64,000 nucleotides of DNA from Sphingopyxis sp. TUF1 (GCF_036687315.1 NZ_CP144683.1:1116001-1180000), one strand, 5' to 3'. Shown: positions 17,342 through 26,260, counted from the stretch's first letter. The notes: generated from the sequence alone by a model not told the origin. Translations and numbers: made by a program.

Positions 17342-17938
17342 TCAGGCCGCGATCAGGCGCAATTCCTCACGGAAATCCTCGTCCACCCCGATGCGGCCGC
17401 GCATCGGGGTGAGGGCGCGGTCGGCGTCGACCTCGCCTTCCTCGAACAGCGCGACCGCCGCTTCGCCGCCGCGTGCGCGGCTGTGGCGCCGGGCGACCTG
17501 TCCGGTAGGGCGGAAACCGAGCTTGCGCAGCACCGTGCCCGACGCCGGATTGTCGACGAAATGCCCAGCCGAAAGCCTGGGCAGGTTCATCGCGCGCGCG
17601 ATGTGGATGAGCTGGCGCCCCGCTTCGGTCGCAAAGCCCAGCCCCCAATAGGGACGCGCGATCCAATAGCCCATTTCGGGGCGGCCATCGGGGTCGTCCG
17701 AAATGCCGCAGCCGCCGACGAGGCGCGGGGCGCCGCCGGTGCGCGCGAAGATCAGGAACCGCGGCTGCGCGGGATCGATCGGCTGCGACAGGAAGTCGCG
17801 GGCATCGCTCTCGTCATAGGGCCAGGGGGCGGTCGCGAGATTGCGGACGACGGCTTCTTCACCGATCGCGCGCGCAAGCGCGGGCGCATCCTCGATCCAG
17901 CCGGGCCGCAGCAACAGTCTTTCGGTACGCGCGAACAT
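17342..17938 (-). CDS. GNAT family N-acetyltransferase
   Basis: 198 residues from the ATG at 17938 (GGGAG upstream). RimJ/RimL-type start (RTERLLLRPGWIEDAPALA), then the acetyl-CoA pyrophosphate loop region YWGLGFATEAGRQLI and NPASGTVLRKLGFRPTG. It probably acetylates an amine on a small molecule or protein N-terminus; the target is unknown. Convergent with the upstream GST. Confidence 0.86.
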   Translation of the reverse strand: MFARTERLLLRPGWIEDAPALARAIGEEAVVRNLATAPWPYDESDARDFLSQPIDPAQPRFLIFARTGGAPRLVGGCGISDDPDGRPEMGYWIARPYWGLGFATEAGRQLIHIARAMNLPRLSAGHFVDNPASGTVLRKLGFRPTGQVARRHSRARGGEAAVALFEEGEVDADRALTPMRGRIGVDEDFREELRLIAA

Positions 17939-18063
17939 CTTTTCAACTCCCAATGCCTGCCGCAGTGGCGCCAGATAGTGACGCTTTGACGACAGTCGAT
18001 GTGCGAGGGAGATGGATGGCCCCATTTTCGCGCCCGGCATCCAAGTGGCTGGATTGCGGGCAA

Positions 18064-18101
18064 GAAAAAAGGGAGTCCGGGGTGACCCGTCTCCCTCTTT
18101 T
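18064..18101 (-). terminator. Terminator of the rplU-rpmA operon (bidirectional form)
   Basis: Inverted repeat GGGAG (18071-18075) and CTCCC (18091-18095) with further pairing of GGGTGACCC inside. Read on the minus strand it is followed by a run of six T; on the plus strand by CTCTTTT. It lies 77 bases downstream of rpmA. Confidence 0.7.
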
Positions 18102-18177
18102 CGAACCTTGTTTCCGCTATGGGCGGAAAGGACAGCTCCGGGTCATCCCTTGATGGACGACCCGTCAGCGATCGTCC

Positions 18178-18447
18178 CTATTCGGCGGCTTCGGCCATCA
18201 TGTCGACCGACACATATTTGCGGCCAAGCTTGCCATCGTGGAATCGGACGCGGCCGTCGGCGGTGGCGAACAGCGTGTGGTCCTTGCCCATGCCGACATT
18301 GACGCCCGGGTACACTTTGGTCCCGCGCTGGCGCACGATAATGTTGCCGCCGATCACTTCCTGACCGCCGAACTTCTTCACGCCAAGGCGGCGGCCGGCT
18401 GAGTCGCGACCGTTGCGCGAAGAACCGCCTGCTTTCTTATGTGCCAT
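18178..18447 (-). CDS. rpmA: 50S ribosomal protein bL27
   Basis: 89 residues beginning [20 protein letters not shown] and carrying [18 protein letters not shown], the invariant bL27 core. Its N-terminus reaches the peptidyl-transferase centre. Downstream of rplU with a 47-base gap, the usual pair. Confidence 0.97.
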   Translation of the reverse strand: MAHKKAGGSSRNGRDSAGRRLGVKKFGGQEVIGGNIIVRQRGTKVYPGVNVGMGKDHTLFATADGRVRFHDGKLGRKYVSVDMMAEAAE

Positions 18448-18494
18448 GACCTAAACTCCTGTTCGTTCCGTAGGGCCGAGCCGCGTTGCCGCGC

Positions 18495-19001
18495 TCAGGC
18501 GTCCTTCTTGGGGGCTGCCTTCTTGGCAGCGGGTTTCTTTTCGGCTTCAGCCTTGGGGGCTTCGGCCTTCGGGGCGGCAGCCTTCTTGGGCGCGGCTTCC
18601 TTTTTCGGCGCAGCTTCCTTGGCGGGTGCAGCGGCCTTGGCTTCGGCCTTCGGAGCGGCCTCTTCCTTCGGCGCGGCTTCCTTCTTCGGCGCGGCCTTCT
18701 TGGCTTCGCCGACGGCGAGGATGCGCAGCAGCGTCAGCGACTGGCGGTGGCCGTTGCGGCGGCGGTAGTTGTGCCGACGGCGTTTCTTGAAAACGATGAC
18801 CTTTTCGCCGCGCGTCTGGGCGATGATCTCGGCCGAAACGGTCAGACCCTTCGCATCCTTCACCTCGCCGCCGTCGCCGGCCAGCAGGACGTCGCCCAGC
18901 GACACGGTGTCGCCGGCTTCACCCTCGATCTTCTCGACGGCGATCTTGTCTCCGGCGGCAACGCGATACTGCTTTCCGCCCGTGCGCACGATTGCGAACA
19001 T
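18495..19001 (-). CDS. rplU: 50S ribosomal protein bL21 with long Ala/Lys/Glu tail
   Basis: 168 residues; the bL21 fold spans 1-102 ([36 protein letters not shown]). The last 65 residues are a low-complexity repeat of [12 protein letters not shown] units, absent from the usual 103-residue protein. Such tails occur in sphingomonads and are expected to be disordered. The start gives the canonical MFAIV N-terminus. First gene of rplU-rpmA. Confidence 0.95.
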   Translation of the reverse strand: MFAIVRTGGKQYRVAAGDKIAVEKIEGEAGDTVSLGDVLLAGDGGEVKDAKGLTVSAEIIAQTRGEKVIVFKKRRRHNYRRRNGHRQSLTLLRILAVGEAKKAAPKKEAAPKEEAAPKAEAKAAAPAKEAAPKKEAAPKKAAAPKAEAPKAEAEKKPAAKKAAPKKDA

Positions 19002-19230
19002 GGTCTTCCATCCAATCAGAAACTAGAACACCCGCGCTGCCAGTCCCCCGCCGAAGCGGGCGATTTTTCCGGCATGCGGGAAAGTCAGCGCCACTAGCGA
19101 GATGGCGCGCGGCTGTCAACCGCATATTTCCGCGCTTTTTGTCCGAATGCGCGAGGGTGCGACGCTTTATCGTCCGTGCCGCCGATTCGCCCCTTGCTGC
19201 ACCGGCTGCACCCCCATATCAGGGTCCGCG

Positions 19231-19740
19231 ATGAAGCACCTCGTCTTTTTAGCTGCCCTCAGTCTGCCGCTGTCGGCCTGCGCCGCGAGTGTCGGCGGGG
19301 ATGCGCCCTCGCTTGCCAGGCGCGCGGTCGAGGGGCGGCTCGACGTCGCGGCGCCGCCCGCGCCCCCGCCCCCGCCGGGTCCGCTCCCCACCGACCTTGC
19401 CGGCCGGCTCGCGCGCTGGGAGGCTGACGGCGCTGCCGCACAACAGGCCTTTGCCGCCGAGCGCAGCGCGGCCGCGACGCTGGTGTCCGCCGCGGCGGGC
19501 GCGCCGGTGGCCAGCGAGCGCTGGGTGGTTGCGCAGCAGGCGATCTCGCGCCTCATCGCCGCGCGCGCGCCGCTGACGGCGGCGCTCGCCGACATCGACC
19601 GCCTCTATCTCGAACGCAGCGTCGAGGAGCAGATCGACGGTCTGCCCGACATCCATGCGCTGCGCGAACGGCTTGCCGAGCTGGTGTCGGCGCAGGATGC
19701 GGTGATTGCGGCGCTGAGCGCGGAATTGCCGGGGGATTGA
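19231..19740 (+). CDS. Putative lipoprotein, unknown function
   Basis: 169 residues from the ATG at 19231. The signal peptide MKHLVFLAALSLPLSACAAS has a lipobox LSAC, so it should be lipid-anchored. A Pro-rich linker (APPAPPPPPGPLP) leads to a mostly helical Ala-rich domain. I recognise no family. Confidence 0.75.
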   Translation: MKHLVFLAALSLPLSACAASVGGDAPSLARRAVEGRLDVAAPPAPPPPPGPLPTDLAGRLARWEADGAAAQQAFAAERSAAATLVSAAAGAPVASERWVVAQQAISRLIAARAPLTAALADIDRLYLERSVEEQIDGLPDIHALRERLAELVSAQDAVIAALSAELPGD

Positions 19741-19743
19741 TTT

Positions 19744-19875
19744 CCTCCCTGTCGCGCAGCGATGGGGAGGTGGCAGCGCGAAGCGCTGACGGAGGGGCTA
19801 TGGCGCTGGCGTCGCGGCCCCTCCACCACCGCCTGCGGCGGCGGTCCCCCTCCCCATGGCTTCGCCACAGGGAGG
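19744..19875 (+). repeat. Dispersed palindromic element, family R1 (copy b)
   Basis: Starts CCTCCCTGTCGCGCAGCGAT and ends with a complementary CCACAGGGAGG. The left 55 bases are identical to the reverse complement of the right part of the element at 8308-8434. It lies between the lipoprotein gene and the convergent pspF. Confidence 0.9.
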
Positions 19876-19886
19876 ATCAATTGATG

Positions 19887-20906
<1,020 letters not shown>

Positions 20907-20914
20907 TCCCAATC

Positions 20915-20942
20915 ATTGGCAAATTTTCCCGCTGATTGGCAA
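20915..20942 (+). promoter_or_regulatory. Candidate PspF upstream activating sites
   Basis: Two direct repeats, ATTGGCAA at 20915-20922 and 20935-20942, start 20 bases apart (about two helical turns) and lie about 70-90 bases upstream of the sigma-54 promoter. Spacing and position fit an enhancer for PspF; binding is inferred. Confidence 0.45.
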
Positions 20943-21006
20943 GGCAAATCGGCGCAGTGAGAGAATTGCGCGTGAAGTTGCGCGCTTTTCCGACGCTTTC
21001 GGCAAT

Positions 21007-21022
21007 TGGCACGCCTCCTGCA
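21007..21022 (+). promoter_or_regulatory. Sigma-54 promoter of the psp operon
   Basis: TGGCAC (21007-21012), five bases, then CTGCA (21018-21022): the -24 GG and -12 GC are separated by exactly 10 bases as the sigma-54 consensus TGGCAC-N5-TTGCA requires. It faces the psp genes and diverges from pspF. Confidence 0.88.
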
Positions 21023-21081
21023 TAGATTTCTGCGAACCGGCGCATAACGCTCCGGTGCAGCAAAACAGGAAGGTTGATACG

Positions 21082-21252
21082 ATGAAAACGAAGATTGCCC
21101 AGGCCACTACTTTCGCGTTCAGCGCGGTGGGTGCGCTGGCCATTCTCGTCGGCGCGATCGACTACCCTGCCACCGCCGCCAACGCCGCCGGCCTCCCCGT
21201 CGTCGGCCTGGTGAATGCTGCTTCGACCCCGGCGGTCGGCCCCGTGGCCTGA
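21082..21252 (+). CDS. Small exported peptide at head of psp operon
   Basis: 56 residues with an AGGAAGG site before the ATG. An N-terminal hydrophobic stretch (about 8-26; FAFSAVGALAILVGAIDYPA) could be a signal or single membrane helix, followed by an Ala/Val/Pro-rich tail with no charge. It is the first gene after the sigma-54 promoter and should be co-induced with pspA. I recognise no family. Confidence 0.6.
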   Translation: MKTKIAQATTFAFSAVGALAILVGAIDYPATAANAAGLPVVGLVNAASTPAVGPVA

Positions 21253-21352
21253 CCGACACTGGTGCCGGGGCACTCTCCCCCTTGCCCCGCCCCGGCACCA
21301 GCATTTTTCAAGAACAGACAATAGGTCTCAAGTTTTCGACAGGAGTTTCCAA

Positions 21353-22015
21353 ATGGGTATTTTCTCACGCACCCGCGACATCATCGCCGCCAACGTCACC
21401 GACCTGCTCGACCGGGCCGAGGATCCGGAAAAGATGATCCGCCAGATCATCTTCGAGATGAACGAAACGCTCGTCGAAGTCCGCGCTTCCGCCGCCCGCA
21501 CGATCGCGGACCAGAAGGAAATGCGCCGTCACATCGCCAAGCTCGAAAGCCTGCAGGACAGCTGGAAGGAAAAGGCCGAGCTCGCGCTGTCGAAGGACCG
21601 CGAAGACCTTGCCACCGCCGCACTCGTCGAAAAGCAGAAGGCCGGCGACATGGCCGAGCGGCTGAAAGCGGAAATCGCCGTCCTCGACGACGCGCTGACC
21701 GGGTATGAAGCCGACATCGCCAAGCTGCAGAAAAAGCTCTCCGAAGCGCGCGCGCGCCAGTCGAGCGTCGTCAACCGCCTCGAAAGCGCGGAAAACCGCT
21801 ACAAGCTGCGCGAAATGACCAACGGCGACCGGGTCGAAGACGCCTTCTCGCGCTTCGAAATCCTCGAACGCCGCGTCGACGAAGCCGAAGGCCGTGCCGA
21901 TGCGCTGGGTCTGGGCTATAAAAAGTCGCTCGACGAAGAGATCGCCGAGCTTCAGGCCGCCGACAAGGTCGCCGACGAACTCGCCGCGCTGAAGGCCGCG
22001 CAGGGCAAGAACTAA
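21353..22015 (+). CDS. pspA: Phage shock protein A
   Basis: 220 residues from the ATG at 21353 (AGGAG upstream). Starts MGIFSRTRDIIAANVTDLLD with the amphipathic membrane-binding helix, followed by the long PspA/IM30/ESCRT-III coiled coil to the end. PspA inhibits PspF in resting cells and, when the membrane is stressed, assembles on the inner membrane to limit proton leakage. The next gene is pspB. Confidence 0.96.
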   Translation: MGIFSRTRDIIAANVTDLLDRAEDPEKMIRQIIFEMNETLVEVRASAARTIADQKEMRRHIAKLESLQDSWKEKAELALSKDREDLATAALVEKQKAGDMAERLKAEIAVLDDALTGYEADIAKLQKKLSEARARQSSVVNRLESAENRYKLREMTNGDRVEDAFSRFEILERRVDEAEGRADALGLGYKKSLDEEIAELQAADKVADELAALKAAQGKN

Positions 22016-22027
22016 GGAGCCGGACCG

Positions 22028-22300
22028 ATGGAAGACTTTATCCCGATCGTCGCGATAAGCGTTCTCTTCCTCGGTCTGCCCTGGCTGATCCTCCACTATG
22101 TCACCAAGTGGAAACAGGCCAAGACGCTGACCGGAGAAGATGAACAGCTGCTCGACGAACTGTATGACACCGCACGGCGCCTCGAAAACCGCCTGCACAC
22201 CGTCGAACGCATCATCAGCGCCGACCATCCCGACTTCCGCCCCGCGGTACGCAGCGATGAAGAACTGGCGCAGCTCGAAAACATGAACCGGAGGAACTGA
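22028..22300 (+). CDS. pspB: Phage shock protein B
   Basis: 90 residues. An N-terminal membrane helix (PIVAISVLFLGLPWLILHYV) is followed by a cytoplasmic coiled coil with RLENRLHTVERIISADHPDF, which aligns with the ERIxxLExILDAEHPxW ending of E. coli PspB. PspB and PspC sense membrane stress and draw PspA away from PspF. A 1-base gap separates it from pspC. Confidence 0.9.
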   Translation: MEDFIPIVAISVLFLGLPWLILHYVTKWKQAKTLTGEDEQLLDELYDTARRLENRLHTVERIISADHPDFRPAVRSDEELAQLENMNRRN

Positions 22301-22301
22301 G

Positions 22302-22682
22302 ATGTCTGCCAGCCGCACCAAATTCTACCTCGACAAGCAGAACGCCAAATGGAGCGGCGTGTGCGCCGGGATCGCGGATTATAGCGGGATCGATGTCCTC
22401 TGGGTTCGTGTCGGCGCCGTGCTGCTCACCCTGATGGGGGGCTTTCCCTGGACGCTGATCGCTTACTGGATGGTCGCCTGGATGGGATCGCCCAAACCCT
22501 TCGCCCTTTACGGGTCGCAGGAGGAAGCGAAATTCTGGCAGGGCGTGCGCAGCAACCCCACCGCATCGGCCCGCGACATCAAGTCGCGCTTCCGCGACAT
22601 CGACCGTCGGCTTGCCGACATCGAGCTTTACTACACCAGCCACAACCGTCGGCTCGCCGACGAGATCGAAAGCCTGCGCTAA
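22302..22682 (+). CDS. pspC: Phage shock protein C
   Basis: 126 residues. The PspC domain is clear: FYLDKQNAKWSGVCAGIADY, GIDVLWVRVGAVLLTLMGGF and a membrane helix ending WMVAWMGSPKP. A C-terminal helix (FRDIDRRLADIELYYTSHNR) can pair with the PspB coiled coils. Membrane sensor partner of PspB. Confidence 0.93.
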   Translation: MSASRTKFYLDKQNAKWSGVCAGIADYSGIDVLWVRVGAVLLTLMGGFPWTLIAYWMVAWMGSPKPFALYGSQEEAKFWQGVRSNPTASARDIKSRFRDIDRRLADIELYYTSHNRRLADEIESLR

Positions 22683-22714
22683 GCAGCGGCTGCGACGCAA
22701 CAGGGAGAGTTTTC

Positions 22715-23014
22715 ATGAATTTCGGTGGCACCACCTTCGTCCTCGCCATCATCGCCCTGTCGATCGGCGGCTGGATGTTCACTACCTGGATCCGCGCCAA
22801 GCATGGCTATCCGGTCGAGAATGAATGGGGCGGCACGGTTCATCGAACCGACCCCGACGCTGATCGAAAAATCAAGCTGCTCACCGACGACAATGCCAAG
22901 CTCGCCAGTCAGGTCAGCCGGCTGGAAGAACGGATCGCGGTGCTCGAAAGGATCGCCACCGAAGAGGGCGGCAAGGCGGCACAGCTTGCCGACCAGATCG
23001 ACCGCCTGCGCTGA
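22715..23014 (+). CDS. PspB-like small membrane coiled-coil protein (paralogue 1)
   Basis: 99 residues. N-terminal membrane helix (FVLAIIALSIGGWMFTTWI), the motif TTWIRAKHGYPVENEWGG, then a coiled coil with RLEERIAVLERIATEEG, which matches the PspB ERIxxLExI motif. It begins 32 bases after pspC and continues the same operon. The TTWxRxKxGYPxEN motif is shared with the next gene, showing recent duplication. Role inferred: extra Psp sensor or adaptor. Confidence 0.72.
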   Translation: MNFGGTTFVLAIIALSIGGWMFTTWIRAKHGYPVENEWGGTVHRTDPDADRKIKLLTDDNAKLASQVSRLEERIAVLERIATEEGGKAAQLADQIDRLR

Positions 23015-23025
23015 GGGGAAAACAG

Positions 23026-23343
23026 ATGAATCTCGATATTGTAAATGCCTTTGCCCCCGTCGCCGCGCTCGTCGGCCTCGCCGGGGTCGCAGGCTGGGTC
23101 TTCACCACCTGGCTGCGCGTCAAGAACGGCTACCCGCTTGAAAACAGCTGGGGCAAAGCGGTCTATCCCAGGACCAGCGACGAGGCGATGGAGCGCGTCA
23201 AGCTCATCAGCCAGGAAAATGCCCAGCTGCGCGCCGAGCTTGGATCGGTGAAGGATCGCCTCGCAGTCGTCGAACGCATCGTCACCGACGAGAGCCACCG
23301 CGTCGCCGCCGAGATCGACGCGCTGCGGCACCCGGCGAACTGA
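23026..23343 (+). CDS. PspB-like small membrane coiled-coil protein (paralogue 2)
   Basis: 105 residues. Membrane helix (about 8-28), then TTWLRVKNGYPLENSWGK and a coiled coil ending VKDRLAVVERIVTDESHRVA. It resembles the preceding protein over its whole length and shares the C-terminal LERI(V/A)T(D/E) motif with PspB and the other genes here. Gap to the upstream gene 11 bases, to the downstream gene 10 bases. Confidence 0.72.
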   Translation: MNLDIVNAFAPVAALVGLAGVAGWVFTTWLRVKNGYPLENSWGKAVYPRTSDEAMERVKLISQENAQLRAELGSVKDRLAVVERIVTDESHRVAAEIDALRHPAN

Positions 23344-23353
23344 GGAGGAAGCA

Positions 23354-23629
23354 ATGGATCAGCCCTATTTCGTTCTGCTGTTTTTCTTCATCGTCGTCGG
23401 CATTCCGGTCATCTTCGGCGTGCTTGGGGACGTCTATAAAAGGCACCTGAAATATAAAGAAAAGCAGCTGGAGACGATCACCAACGAAACCGCCGAAAAG
23501 GCCGCGCAATATGCCGCGCACACCGAACGGCTCGAACAGCGCATGCGCGTGCTCGAACGCATCGTGACCGACAAGGGCATCGACGTCGCCGACGAGATCG
23601 AAAAGCTGCGCGACGCCCCGCTCAACTGA
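23354..23629 (+). CDS. PspB-like small membrane coiled-coil protein (paralogue 3)
   Basis: 91 residues. Strongly hydrophobic N-terminal helix (YFVLLFFFIVVGIPVIFGVL), basic KRHLKYKEKQ cytoplasmic flank, then a coiled coil with RLEQRMRVLERIVTDKGIDV and the tail ADEIEKLRDAP. AGGAGGAAGC lies before the ATG. Overall plan and coiled-coil register equal PspB. Confidence 0.72.
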   Translation: MDQPYFVLLFFFIVVGIPVIFGVLGDVYKRHLKYKEKQLETITNETAEKAAQYAAHTERLEQRMRVLERIVTDKGIDVADEIEKLRDAPLN

Positions 23630-23664
23630 CGCAATAAGAAAAGAAGCAGGAAAGGAACCTCCCC

Positions 23665-23925
23665 ATGGGCCCATTCGAAATGGTCGTCGGTATCGTCCTC
23701 ATCGTGACGATCGGCAGCATCATCCGCGCCAAGCACGGCATCCGCCGCGACCGCCACGGTAACGACTATGTCGCCGGCAACGATGCCGAGACCAAGGCGC
23801 TGCAGACCGAGATCCGCGCTCTCAAGGAGCGTATCCAGGTGCTCGAACGCATCGCCACCGACCATAATCGCGCTGTCACGCTCGACCAGGAAATCGAGAA
23901 GCTGCGCGATAGCAGCAAGATCTGA
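23665..23925 (+). CDS. PspB-like small membrane coiled-coil protein (paralogue 4)
   Basis: 86 residues. Membrane helix (MVVGIVLIVTIGSII) leads into RAKHGIRRDRHGNDYV, which echoes the RAKHGYP segment of paralogue 1, and a coiled coil with ALKERIQVLERIATDHNRAV. GGAAAGGAACC precedes the ATG. Same strand and operon. Confidence 0.72.
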   Translation: MGPFEMVVGIVLIVTIGSIIRAKHGIRRDRHGNDYVAGNDAETKALQTEIRALKERIQVLERIATDHNRAVTLDQEIEKLRDSSKI

Positions 23926-23948
23926 ACGCCGGTAAAGGAGCAATGCTC

Positions 23949-24194
23949 ATGGCTTTCATCACTCCCGACCTGACCGCCGCCGCCATCGCGCTCGCCGGGC
24001 TCTCCATCGTCAGCCTTGTCGCGCTGCGCGGCTGGCGCGACTGGATCCAGCTGAAGCGCGACGAACTCGCCGCGGGCCACGCGCCGCTGGCGCACGACCC
24101 CGCCGTGCCGCACGCCGGATCGCGGATCGAGATCGCCGACCTCAAGGAACGGCTGCGCAAGCTGGAAGCGATCGCGGCGGGGGTGGATCTGTAA
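23949..24194 (+). CDS. PspB-like small membrane coiled-coil protein (paralogue 5, divergent)
   Basis: 81 residues from ATG 23949, chosen because AAGGAG (23935-23940) is 8 bases upstream; an ATG at 23943 is only 2 bases from it. Membrane helix (AAAIALAGLSIVSLVALRGW), a longer polar linker, then a short coiled coil DLKERLRKLEAIAAG, a degenerate form of the shared motif. Last gene of the psp run; a large palindromic repeat follows. Confidence 0.65.
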   Translation: MAFITPDLTAAAIALAGLSIVSLVALRGWRDWIQLKRDELAAGHAPLAHDPAVPHAGSRIEIADLKERLRKLEAIAAGVDL

Positions 24195-24214
24195 GGCTCC
24201 GCCGTGTCTTTTCG

Positions 24215-24409
24215 CCGTCACCCTGAACTTGTTTGGCGTTTATCCCGGTCGCATCCGTCGGCGTCATTGCGAGCGCAGCGAAGCAATCTCCAGATTGTGT
24301 AGCGCCCGGACGATGGCTGGAGATTGCTTCGTCGCTGCGCTCCTCGCAATGACGAGTTGAGGTCTCCTTATGGTAAGGGGATAATCGCCAAACAAGTTCA
24401 GCATGACGG
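24215..24409 (+). repeat. Nested palindromic repeats, family R4
   Basis: The outer arms CCGTCACCCTGAACTTGTTTGGCG and CGCCAAACAAGTTCAGCATGACGG (24215-24238, 24386-24409; one mismatched pair) surround an inner palindrome at 24262-24354, CGTCATTGCGAGCGCAGCGA ... and its complement. One repeat appears to have inserted into another. It fills the psp-sufE gap and may also stop transcription. Confidence 0.88.
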
Positions 24410-24471
24410 TTAGTGGAGCGAAGGGGTAAGCCCCTTCACACCGTCCCCCAAATCTGCCACTGCCCGCGCCC

Positions 24472-24882
24472 ATGCGCAGCCTATCCGACATTCACGAAGA
24501 ATATGACTTCCTCGACGGCGACGACCGCTATCGCCTGCTGATCGAGCTCGGGCGCGAACTCGAGCCGATGCCCGATGCGCTCAAGACCGACGCGACGCTG
24601 GTGCGCGGCTGTTCGGCGAGCGTGTGGGTCTATCCGGTGCCGCAGGACGATGGCCGCCTGCATTTCCTGGCCGACAGCAATGCCGCGATCACCAAGGGCA
24701 TCGTCGCGCTCGTCCTCGCCGCGGTGCAGGACAGGCCCGCCGCCGAGGTCGCCGGCATGGACATCGCCGCCGCGCTCGCGCCCTTCGACCTGACACGCCA
24801 GCTTTCGTCGAACCGCACGCAGGGCGTGCCCAATATGATCGCGCTCGTCCAGGACACCGCCCGCCGCCTCGCCGCGGGCTGA
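24472..24882 (+). CDS. sufE: SufE family Fe-S cluster assembly protein
   Basis: 136 residues with the SufE fold: YDFLDGDDRYRLLIELGREL and the sulfur-accepting Cys47 in RGCSASVWV, ending RTQGVPNMIALVQDTAR. SufE takes persulfide from the cysteine desulfurase SufS. No suf genes adjoin it, as is common in alphaproteobacteria. No strong ribosome site is visible. Confidence 0.92.
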   Translation: MRSLSDIHEEYDFLDGDDRYRLLIELGRELEPMPDALKTDATLVRGCSASVWVYPVPQDDGRLHFLADSNAAITKGIVALVLAAVQDRPAAEVAGMDIAAALAPFDLTRQLSSNRTQGVPNMIALVQDTARRLAAG

Positions 24883-24886
24883 TCCC

Positions 24887-26260
24887 TCACTTCGACAGGT
24901 CGCGCAGCAGGCTGTCCCAATGCGCCAGTGCCGGGGCGATCGCAGCGACCGGCACACGCTCGTTCAGCCCATGGGCAAAGCTGTCGCTCGCCTTGGAAAA
25001 CAGCCCTGCCACGCCGTAGCTCGGCACGCCGTTCCTGCGGAAATGATAGCTGTCGGTCGCGCCCGCACTCATCGACGGGATGATCGGCAGGCCGGGCACG
25101 CGCGCATGGACCGCCTTTTTCACCGCCGCCATTACGTCGGGGCGCAGCGGCGAAGCGTCGCTCGCACTCGCGTCGGGATCGGTCAGCACCTTGACCGCGG
25201 GATCGGCGATCACGCGTTCGAGCTCGCCGCGCACCGCCTCGACCGCGACGCCGGGAAAGATGCGGCAGTTGACGTTCGCCGTCGCGCGCTGCGGCAGCGC
25301 ATTTTCGGCATGTCCGCCCTTTACCAGCGTCGGCACGCAGGTGGTGCCGATCTGCCCCACATATTCGGGCTCGGCGCGGATCACCGCGATGGCTTTTGCG
25401 TCGGTCGGGTCGGCGGCAAAGGCCTTCAGCGCCGCACCGATCTCGCCGCCGACCTGATCGGCGACGATCGGCAGACCGACCTTGGTCAGCTCGTTGATCT
25501 GCGGCGCGAAGCGATAGGCGCCGACCCTGGCGAGCGCGTTCGCCAGCTGGACGATCGCATTGACGTCCGACGGACGCGAGCTGTGCCCGCCGGGGTTGGT
25601 GACCTCCAGCGTGAAGTCGGCATAGGTCTTCTCGCCCGCCTGCAGCCCATAATATTTCGGCGTGCCATCCTCGCCGATCAGGCCGCCGCCGCCGTCGCCG
25701 TTGAGCGCAAATTCGGCATCCTTATATTTCGCCGCGAGCGCGCGCGTCGTCGCCATTTCGGTTTCCTCGTCGCCGGTCAGCAACAGGATGATCGACCGCT
25801 TCGGCCTGAACCCCTCCTGCTTCAGCTGCGCGAGCGCCGCGACCATCATCGCAATGTCGAACTTGTTGTCTTCCGACCCGCGCCCGAAAATATAGCCATC
25901 CTCCTCGACCGGGACGAAGGGATCGCGCGTCCAGTCCTTCGGATCGGCCTCGACGACATCCATATGGCCGAGCAGCAGAATCGGCTTTTTGTCGGTCGCG
26001 CCGCGCAGCGTGACCGCCAGCGTCGCGGTCTCGCCCATCGGCGTGATTTCAATGTCGGCATCGGCATAGCCCGCGGCCTTCAGCACGCCGGCATAATAGG
26101 CCGCCAGTTCGGGCACCTTGCCGCGGCCCTTGACCGTCGGGATCGCGATGCTGTCCTTCAATATCTGCTTGGCGGCCGCGGGATCGGCGGGTTTGGCGTG
26201 GACGGGCGCGGCGGCGACAAGCGCGGCGGCGAGGGCGAGCGGCAGGGACAGGTTGCGCAT
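24887..26260 (-). CDS. Exported M20/M28 family metallopeptidase
   Basis: 457 residues from the ATG at 26260. Signal peptide MRNLSLPLALAAALVAAAPV, cleaved near VHA. The two-zinc M20 site is complete: LGHMDVVEADP, RGSEDNKFD, TGDEETEM with the general-base Glu pair, NGDGGGG and a late His in SFAHGLNER; a dimerisation lid domain is inserted (about 200-330). A periplasmic exopeptidase for peptides; specificity unknown. Convergent with sufE. Confidence 0.9.
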   Translation of the reverse strand: MRNLSLPLALAAALVAAAPVHAKPADPAAAKQILKDSIAIPTVKGRGKVPELAAYYAGVLKAAGYADADIEITPMGETATLAVTLRGATDKKPILLLGHMDVVEADPKDWTRDPFVPVEEDGYIFGRGSEDNKFDIAMMVAALAQLKQEGFRPKRSIILLLTGDEETEMATTRALAAKYKDAEFALNGDGGGGLIGEDGTPKYYGLQAGEKTYADFTLEVTNPGGHSSRPSDVNAIVQLANALARVGAYRFAPQINELTKVGLPIVADQVGGEIGAALKAFAADPTDAKAIAVIRAEPEYVGQIGTTCVPTLVKGGHAENALPQRATANVNCRIFPGVAVEAVRGELERVIADPAVKVLTDPDASASDASPLRPDVMAAVKKAVHARVPGLPIIPSMSAGATDSYHFRRNGVPSYGVAGLFSKASDSFAHGLNERVPVAAIAPALAHWDSLLRDLSK

